This document shows, in pieces, positions 58,795 to 64,000 of a DNA stretch of 64,000 nucleotides (position 1 is its first letter; each line of letters opens with the position of its first letter). Position numbers and translations under genes: made by a program. The stretch lies in the NCBI RefSeq assembly GCF_001999985.1, contig NZ_CP019645.1, positions 248,001 through 312,000 of the forward strand, read 5' to 3'. The notes beneath the pieces are model-generated. The model searched no databases and was not told the origin of the DNA. It saw only the letters and a program-made list of their open reading frames with translations. This DNA is from Helicobacter bilis. GTDB taxonomy: Bacteria; Campylobacterota; Campylobacteria; Campylobacterales; Helicobacteraceae.

Positions 58795-59166
58795 ATGCAA
58801 AACAAGATTTTACAGGAACGCAGGGAAGCTTTCCTGCAAGAGATAGTTAATGAAGCGTTAGGAAGTTTGGGCGATAGTCTGCTTAACACACTAGAAGTTA
58901 CAAAAGTGCAATGCTCAAAAGGCAAACATGATGCCAAAGTATTTATAGAATCAAGCAGCATAGATAAAGCTATGCAAAATAAGATTTTACAGGCTTTCAA
59001 AAAAGCTCGTCCCATCATACAAGAATATATTTTGAGTGCAACTTCATGGCATACCGCCCCAAAGATTACCTTAGTATTTGATGAAAGTTTGCAAATACAA
59101 AATAATCTTGATAAAATTTTTGCACAAATTAATGCCAAATCAAGCAATAACGAAAATAAGGAATAA
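58795..59166 (+). CDS. rbfA: Ribosome-binding factor A
   Basis: Assists maturation of the 30S subunit. 123 residues with the KH-like fold pattern: LQERREAFLQEIVNEALGSL at the start, LEVTKVQCSKGKHDAKVFIE in the middle, and the conserved last strand KITLVFDESLQIQNNLDKIF. AGAGAGAAG precedes the ATG. rimP starts 4 bases after its stop, the usual infB-rbfA-rimP order, though infB is absent here. Confidence 0.88.
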   Translation: MQNKILQERREAFLQEIVNEALGSLGDSLLNTLEVTKVQCSKGKHDAKVFIESSSIDKAMQNKILQAFKKARPIIQEYILSATSWHTAPKITLVFDESLQIQNNLDKIFAQINAKSSNNENKE

Positions 59167-59170
59167 AGCA

Positions 59171-59674
59171 ATGATAACACAAGATTTGCATGATAAGATT
59201 GAATCTTTAATCACACAAAAAGGCTTGGAACTCTATGATATTGAGTTGTTAAAAGAGAATGAAAGCATGATTTTACGCATTTCAATCTTTAAGAAAGAGG
59301 GTATTAGTCTTGATGATTGTGAGAATATCAGCACGCTTATTGCACCACTTTTAGATGTAGAGTTAAGCGATTTGGAGGCATATCATCTAGAGGTGAGTTC
59401 GCCCGGTGTTGAGAGAAATCTAAAAAAGCCAAAGCACTTTTTATGCAGCATAGGGCAGAAAGTCGCAGTAACCATGTCAAATAAAACGATTATAAATGGC
59501 ATTTTAGAATCTTATAATACAGATGAAATAACTATAAAAGAGATTCTAAAACCAACAAAGAAAAAGCAAAATAATTTAAAAGAATCTTCACAAGAAGCTA
59601 AAACGCATATAATAAAACTGAATGAAACCAAAAAGGTAAAGACTATTTTTGATTGGGATAGTTATAGTTTATAA
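59171..59674 (+). CDS. rimP: Ribosome maturation factor RimP
   Basis: Acts in 30S assembly. 167 residues: the N-terminal domain has GLELYDIELLKENESMILRI and LDDCENISTLIAPLLD, the conserved link is LEVSSPGVERNLKKPKHFL, and an Sm-like C-terminal part follows. A Lys/Asn-rich insertion (PTKKKQNNLKESSQEAKTHI) lengthens the C-terminal domain. I chose ATG 59171 (AAGGAATAAAGC upstream) instead of the frame from 59078, which would overlap rbfA. Confidence 0.9.
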   Translation: MITQDLHDKIESLITQKGLELYDIELLKENESMILRISIFKKEGISLDDCENISTLIAPLLDVELSDLEAYHLEVSSPGVERNLKKPKHFLCSIGQKVAVTMSNKTIINGILESYNTDEITIKEILKPTKKKQNNLKESSQEAKTHIIKLNETKKVKTIFDWDSYSL

Positions 59675-59953
59675 ATAAATTTGGTAGCATACCTGCTCTT
59701 ATTGCTTTTTTCTATAATCTTGCAGCCTAGATTCCATTATATAGGATATTTATGCCGCAAGTAAGCACACAAAATACAAAATGCGGCAGTAGATGGCAAG
59801 TTATAAATAATTGGAATCTTATCATTTTAAGTATGACAAAAAGCGAAATATCTTAAAGTGGTAAAATCTCTAAAGGATTTTTCGCTACACGCAAATGGCA
59901 CAACTTAGATTCTATGTCTTTATAGTCGAATACGGATAGTAAAAAGACAAATC

Positions 59954-60628
59954 TTAGAATCTATACATATAACGAGCGATGATTGAATACACTTCTCTAG
60001 CATAGGTCTCATCACTTGCATAAGAAGCAGCCTTAAGATCCCTTGTGCCAATGTGTGATTCTATAAATGGAATCTTGCCGACTAATTCCAACACATGCTT
60101 ATCTTGAGAATAACGCAAACCAATATTTAACGCTATATCAAATGCAAGAGGCTTTTTAACCGTTTCTTGTTCATAAACTATATAATATCCCTTACCCCAA
60201 TATACACCACCTAATTGCAATCCACCAACAACGCCAATATTTCCGCCAGCAATTTCCACAAAATCATACATAACATCAGCACCAATCCCAAAATGCGTTG
60301 CATACATTCTATAAGTGCTAGACATACTCACTAAGGCATATCCCCTTACTCCCAAATTATTGCTAAACCAATATTCATAACCACCAATCACACCATAAGA
60401 TGCGACACTAAAATTCCAATCGCTTATAGAATCTTTATTGGTAATATTATCATGCTTTGCAATCAACTTATGTTTATCTTTTAACATAGAAGTCCCCGCC
60501 TGTAAGCCAACAAATGCCCTGCCTTTACTCTCTGTGGATACACTCTCTGTGCTTTCACTTGCATAAGCCATACTAGAAACAAGCATTAAAGATAAAACAC
60601 TTGCCTTTATACTCTTTTCAAATCCCAT
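59954..60628 (-). CDS. Helicobacter-type outer-membrane beta-barrel protein
   Basis: 224 residues with a signal peptide ending SSMAYA (residue 23). The mature barrel starts GRAFVGLQAGTSM, has the typical YGVIGGYEYWFSNNLGVRGY strand pair, and ends ARYMYRF with C-terminal Phe. Size and pattern fit small Hor/Hof-like porins. AAGGAG precedes ATG 60628. A T13 tract (coding strand) sits directly before a TGTAGAAT -10-like box, so expression may switch by tract length. Confidence 0.75.
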   Translation of the reverse strand: MGFEKSIKASVLSLMLVSSMAYASESTESVSTESKGRAFVGLQAGTSMLKDKHKLIAKHDNITNKDSISDWNFSVASYGVIGGYEYWFSNNLGVRGYALVSMSSTYRMYATHFGIGADVMYDFVEIAGGNIGVVGGLQLGGVYWGKGYYIVYEQETVKKPLAFDIALNIGLRYSQDKHVLELVGKIPFIESHIGTRDLKAASYASDETYAREVYSIIARYMYRF

Positions 60629-60668
60629 GATTTCTCCTTAAAAATTTGTAATGAGTTTGGCATTCTAC

Positions 60669-60681
60669 AAAAAAAAAAAAA
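60669..60681. repeat. A13 tract (T13 on the coding strand) upstream of the OMP gene
   Basis: Thirteen A on the plus strand, 41-53 bases upstream of the OMP start. On the coding strand the run is followed directly by TGTAGAAT at the expected -10 position. Confidence 0.85.
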
Positions 60682-60819
60682 CAAATCAAGGGTAAATAAA
60701 ACATTATGTAAAGAGAGAAAAATGTAATTGCATTTCATATTATCACAACTCAAACCACTCTGTATGTTTGTGAGATAAATTTCATGTAATATAAGAAAAC
60801 ATCAAAAACCCTTGAATCG

Positions 60820-60830
60820 TTTTTTTTTTT
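60820..60830. repeat. T11 tract upstream of the FkbM-type methyltransferase gene
   Basis: Eleven T, about 28 bases before a TATATT (60859-60864) that could be the -10 box for the gene at 60883. Confidence 0.8.
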
Positions 60831-60882
60831 GTATAGTTGCGTTTGCTTATGTAAAGGCTATATTCTAAATTTAAGGAATCTC

Positions 60883-61749
60883 ATGTTTCTAAGCACTACT
60901 TTTAAAAGACGAATAAAGGGGTATATGGCAGAACAAGGTTGGTATGCCTCAAATCTTCATGCACTGCAAGCTGAAATCCTGCAAACACAATTATTATCAA
61001 CGCAAAAATACAGCGATCCTAGGCGACTTGAGCATTTTGGATATAAAGCATATAGTCAGGGTGATGAAGATGGAATCATACAAGAGATATTTAATCGTAT
61101 AGGCACGACAAATCGCTTCTTTGTGGAGTTTGGCGTGCAAGATGGGCTAGAGAGTAATACACATTTCTTGCTTCTGCAAGGGTGGAATGGCGTCTTTATG
61201 GAGGGTAGCAGTGAATATGTAGCACAGATTCAAGAGAAGTTTGCTAGTCCAATAAGTGAGGGGCGACTAAAGGTGATGAATGCCTTTATCACGCGTGAAA
61301 ATATTAATGATCTTATGCAAGAGAATGGTGCTGCAAAGATTGATGAAATTGATTTATTGTCGATTGATATTGATGGGAATGATTATTATATCTTTGAGGC
61401 AATTGAGTGTATTCATCCGCGTGTAATTGTCGTGGAATATAATGCGAAGTTCCCACCACCAGCTCGCTGGATTATGCCCTACAACAAAGAGCATGTATGG
61501 GATGGCACGGATAGACAGGGGGCGTCTCTGCAGGCTTTAGCAGATCTTGGAGAGAAAAAAGGTTATAGGTTAGTTGCTACAAACTTAAATGGTATAAATG
61601 CTTTTTTTGTGCGAAATGACTTAATAGATTCTAATCTCTTTGCCTTGCAAAGCCCAAAGGAGCTTTATAATCCCATGCGATTAATGAGTTTTAGAAGCGG
61701 TCATCCCACAAAGGAATACTTAGGGAATCACGCCCTTAACTTTAGATAA
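60883..61749 (+). CDS. FkbM-type SAM-dependent methyltransferase
   Basis: 288 residues. The SAM site is visible as NRFFVEFGVQDGLESNT and WNGVFMEGSSEYV, with the following LLSIDIDGNDYYIFEAIE strand and VIVVEYNAKFPP; this is the Methyltransf_21/FkbM pattern. Such enzymes methylate sugars or small surface molecules. ATG 60883 (AAGGAATCTC upstream) was preferred to the frame from 60829. The T11 tract upstream and the surface-glycan genes elsewhere in the window are consistent with a variable surface modification, which is inference. Confidence 0.75.
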   Translation: MFLSTTFKRRIKGYMAEQGWYASNLHALQAEILQTQLLSTQKYSDPRRLEHFGYKAYSQGDEDGIIQEIFNRIGTTNRFFVEFGVQDGLESNTHFLLLQGWNGVFMEGSSEYVAQIQEKFASPISEGRLKVMNAFITRENINDLMQENGAAKIDEIDLLSIDIDGNDYYIFEAIECIHPRVIVVEYNAKFPPPARWIMPYNKEHVWDGTDRQGASLQALADLGEKKGYRLVATNLNGINAFFVRNDLIDSNLFALQSPKELYNPMRLMSFRSGHPTKEYLGNHALNFR

Positions 61750-61860
61750 TCAAGATAATGTAGTTGTTATATGATATTTGTGGGCTGTATGCAGAAACTT
61801 GTTATAAAATTTACATTGCGTGCTATGTAAAACAACTTACCAGCATGTAAAACTTAGAAT

Positions 61861-61874
61861 CCCCCCCCCCCCCC
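61861..61874. repeat. C14 homopolymeric tract
   Basis: Fourteen C between the methyltransferase and dcu genes; stop codons are dense on both sides in all frames, so it is not inside an intact gene. Confidence 0.85.
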
Positions 61875-62009
61875 ATTTAATCTATTGAAAAGGTTATTAT
61901 GATATAACCCTATCGCCTCAAGCATAGAATCCACCCATCACCACAAACAATAATGACAATTTAATAACATAAAACCACATAGTATTATTATGAAGATTAA
62001 GGGCTTTTT

Positions 62010-62018
62010 TGCTATACT
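62010..62018 (+). promoter_or_regulatory. Extended -10 promoter for the Dcu transporter gene
   Basis: TGCTATACT after a T run, about 28-36 bases before the ATG at 62046, same form as the icd promoter. Confidence 0.55.
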
Positions 62019-62045
62019 TCGCATATTTTATTTTAGGAGCGTTGC

Positions 62046-63470
62046 ATGGATTTTCTCACAAATCTTAGTGAAGGTTGGCAGTTTGGCATTCAGCTTTTAG
62101 TCGTGCTTATATGTCTGTTTTATGGTGCAAGAAAAGGTGGTATTGCACTTGGGCTTTTGGGCGGTATTGGAATCTTAATGCTTGTATTTTTCTTTCATAT
62201 TAAGCCCGGAAAGCCAGCAATTGATGTTATGCTTACCATCTTAGCAGTTGTTGTAGCGAGTGCTACACTTCAGGCAAGCGGTGGGCTAGATGTTATGCTG
62301 CAAATCGCAGAAAAAGTGCTAAGAAAAAATCCAAAACTCTTAACGATTCTAGCGCCTTTTGTTACCTGCTTTCTTACTATTTTATGTGGGACTGGGCATG
62401 TGGTTTATACGATTATGCCAATCATTTATGATATTGCGATTAAAAATAATATCCGCCCAGAGCGTCCTATGGCTGCTGCTTCTATTGCTTCACAAATGGG
62501 GATTATTGCCTCGCCTGTGTCTGTTGCGGTTGTAAGCCTTACTGCCCTACTTTTAAACTCCGAGCATAAACTTGCAGGATTTGATGGCTATATCAATCTG
62601 CTTCAAATCACTATCCCTAGCACACTTTTTGGTGTATTGTGTATTGGAATCTTTTCATGGTTTAGGGGTAAAGATTTGGATAAAGATTCTGAATTTCAAG
62701 CTAAACTCAAAGACCCCGAATTTAAAAAATATGTCTATGGCGATAGCAAAACCTTGCTAGGCGTTGATTTACCAAAGAGTAGCTGGATTGCTATGTGGAT
62801 ATTCTTAGCTGCAATTGCTTGTGTAGCTTTGCTTGGAATCTTTGATTCTTTACGACCAAATTGGGGGCAAATAATGAAAGATGGCGTAGCACAAGTTGAT
62901 GCGTTGGGGAATCCTAAAATAGATTCACTCTCAATGGTAGCAGTGATTCAGATGTTTATGCTACTTGCTGGCTCGCTTATTATTATTTTTACAAATACTG
63001 ATGTGAAAAAAATCGGTAGCAATGAGATTTTTAAATCTGGCATGATTGCACTTGTAGCCGTGTTTGGAATCTCATGGATGGCAGATACAATGTTTGCCGT
63101 GCATACACCGATGATGAAAGATGCACTTGGCAATATTGTAACAACACATGTTTGGACTTATGCGATTATGCTACTTTTAATCTCAAAGTTTGTCAATTCT
63201 CAAGCAGCAGCAATCGCAGCATTTGTGCCATTAGCCTTAAATATCGGGGTTGAACCCGGAATCATTGTAGCCTTTGCAGCAGCGTGCTATGGCTATTATA
63301 TTTTGCCAACTTATCCAAGCGATCTTGCAACAATTCAGTTTGATAGAAGCGGCACAACGCATATTGGACGATTTGTTATCAATCATAGCTTCATTTTACC
63401 GGGCTTAATCGGTGTGTTTAGCTCTTGTGTAGCTGGATATTTTCTAGCTTTAGTGGCTGGATATTTGTGA
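62046..63470 (+). CDS. dcuA: Anaerobic C4-dicarboxylate transporter (DcuA/DcuB family)
   Basis: Inner-membrane exchanger of fumarate, malate, succinate and aspartate, used for fumarate respiration. 474 residues with about ten to twelve hydrophobic segments. Family text: [15 protein letters not shown] at the start, [58 protein letters not shown] and [17 protein letters not shown] near the end. TTAGGAGC precedes the ATG. DcuA and DcuB cannot be told apart safely here. Confidence 0.9.
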   Translation: MDFLTNLSEGWQFGIQLLVVLICLFYGARKGGIALGLLGGIGILMLVFFFHIKPGKPAIDVMLTILAVVVASATLQASGGLDVMLQIAEKVLRKNPKLLTILAPFVTCFLTILCGTGHVVYTIMPIIYDIAIKNNIRPERPMAAASIASQMGIIASPVSVAVVSLTALLLNSEHKLAGFDGYINLLQITIPSTLFGVLCIGIFSWFRGKDLDKDSEFQAKLKDPEFKKYVYGDSKTLLGVDLPKSSWIAMWIFLAAIACVALLGIFDSLRPNWGQIMKDGVAQVDALGNPKIDSLSMVAVIQMFMLLAGSLIIIFTNTDVKKIGSNEIFKSGMIALVAVFGISWMADTMFAVHTPMMKDALGNIVTTHVWTYAIMLLLISKFVNSQAAAIAAFVPLALNIGVEPGIIVAFAAACYGYYILPTYPSDLATIQFDRSGTTHIGRFVINHSFILPGLIGVFSSCVAGYFLALVAGYL

Positions 63471-63884
63471 TTTTGATGTTTGGTTTAAATAATAGCACAA
63501 AGCACAAGTTTTTTTTGGTGTTGTGTGTGTGTCGGGATTTGCAATAAATAGGGTTACAAACTCACATCACATGTTAAAGTTGTATTTTTTTTTTTACAAC
63601 AGAACGATAAAATCAAAATAACAATAACTTGATAGATTCCGTATTCTCTGCTTTTATGGATTGGCGGAAGGTTTAGGATATAGAATCATAAAATCTAGTT
63701 CTTATCATTTATTTGAGTAAGCTATGAAGTTTTGAGATACAGAATAAAAAACTTATCAAATCAATATGCTAAGGAACTGATTTTTTTGAAAACAAAGCGA
63801 TATGATATAAAAATGAGATTCATATAAATTAATATTTTTTTGCTACAATACAAGCTTTTATTATTTTTGTGTTTGGAGAATAAA
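63471..63884. other. Intergenic region upstream of rpoZ
   Basis: AT-rich with a T11 run at 63585-63595 and no open frame. Holds the rpoZ promoter at its right end. Confidence 0.45.
63841..63849 (+). promoter_or_regulatory. Extended -10 promoter for rpoZ
   Basis: TGCTACAAT after a T7 run, 36-44 bases before the ATG at 63885. Confidence 0.5.
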
Positions 63885-64000
63885 ATGGTAACACGGACTG
63901 AACAAGTAATTGCTAAAGCATTAGAGCAAACAGGGAATGATAGATATAAGCTTTCTGTATTAGTGTTTGCAAGAGTGAAAGAGCTTAGTGTTGGGGCACA
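63885..64000 (+). CDS. rpoZ: RNA polymerase omega subunit, 5' part
   Basis: The window ends inside this gene. The 38 visible residues read MVTRTEQVIAKALEQTGNDR then YKLSVLVFARVKELSVGA, matching the RpoZ start with the NDRY..L...ARV pattern. GGAG lies seven bases before the ATG. The omega subunit assists assembly of RNA polymerase; in many proteobacteria the gene is followed by spoT, which would lie outside the window. Confidence 0.85.
   Translation, partial: MVTRTEQVIAKALEQTGNDRYKLSVLVFARVKELSVGA

Larger units (their letters stand above)
61750..62045. other. Intergenic region with a C14 tract
   Basis: No gene. A C14 run lies at 61861-61874 after TTAGAAT. The dcu promoter is at the right end. 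Confidence 0.5.

Overview
The window is low-GC, gene-dense bacterial chromosome that most resembles an enterohepatic Helicobacter; the genus is my inference. The evidence is the gene set: pseudaminic acid synthase, futalosine-pathway MqnE, a lpxC-minC pair, hypC, an HrgA-like protein, a Helicobacter-type outer-membrane barrel, rbfA-rimP, a KtrAB pair and a monomeric isocitrate dehydrogenase. Homopolymeric tracts of 11-14 bases near surface-related genes and a very frequent octamer, AGATTCTA/TAGAATCT, fit that picture.

Layout. 1-923 is non-coding with a repeat. 966-3317 holds pyrC and a membrane-anchored protein. 3370-8149 is a decayed accessory region (Doc-like fragment, a gene with a G13 tract, small unknown genes, a frameshifted polyvalent-protein remnant) interrupted by a probable flagellar co-chaperone gene. 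8301-19665 is mostly core: icd, a frameshifted YqcI/YcgG gene, a LysE exporter with a decayed partial copy, queC, a metallophosphoesterase, an outer-membrane protein, a CNNM/CorC protein and fmt. 19863-22412 is a three-gene restriction-modification operon lying head to tail behind guaA. 22421-27466 is one guaA reading frame of 1681 codons. 27791-40847 carries lpxC, minC, fabD, a cytochrome c peroxidase and its partial copy, thiE, gmd, ktrA/ktrB, mqnE and gdhA. 41206-47598 is a second scrambled zone: a chimeric FadL/glycosyltransferase junction, a DUF2779 remnant, small mobile-element-like genes, a gene fragment, msrA, a tRNA 3' fragment and a duplicated hrgA tail. 47755-64000 returns to core genes: alcohol dehydrogenase, lspA, an MFS exporter, pseI, a sirtuin, hypC, pyrB, rbfA/rimP, an outer-membrane protein, an FkbM-type methyltransferase, a Dcu transporter and the start of rpoZ.

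The most unusual object is guaA. Its glutamine amidotransferase domain is split between the catalytic Cys and the His/Glu pair by about 1,100 residues that read as a chain of four recognisable GNAT acetyltransferase modules plus one degenerate module, and the reading frame stays open throughout. A second theme is repeats that have entered genes in frame. thiE carries a roughly 150-residue insertion built from modules that also occur between genes, guaA carries two copies of one of these modules, and fmt carries an eight-unit 15-bp tandem repeat. These make the window a good place to study repeats as a source of protein sequence.

Pathway links visible here: pyrimidine synthesis (pyrC, pyrB), GMP synthesis (guaA), queuosine (queC), menaquinone (mqnE), thiamin (thiE), lipid A (lpxC), division-site placement (minC), nucleotide-sugar and flagellar glycan supply (gmd, pseI), K+ uptake (ktrAB), anaerobic dicarboxylate exchange (dcu) and nitrogen assimilation (gdhA).
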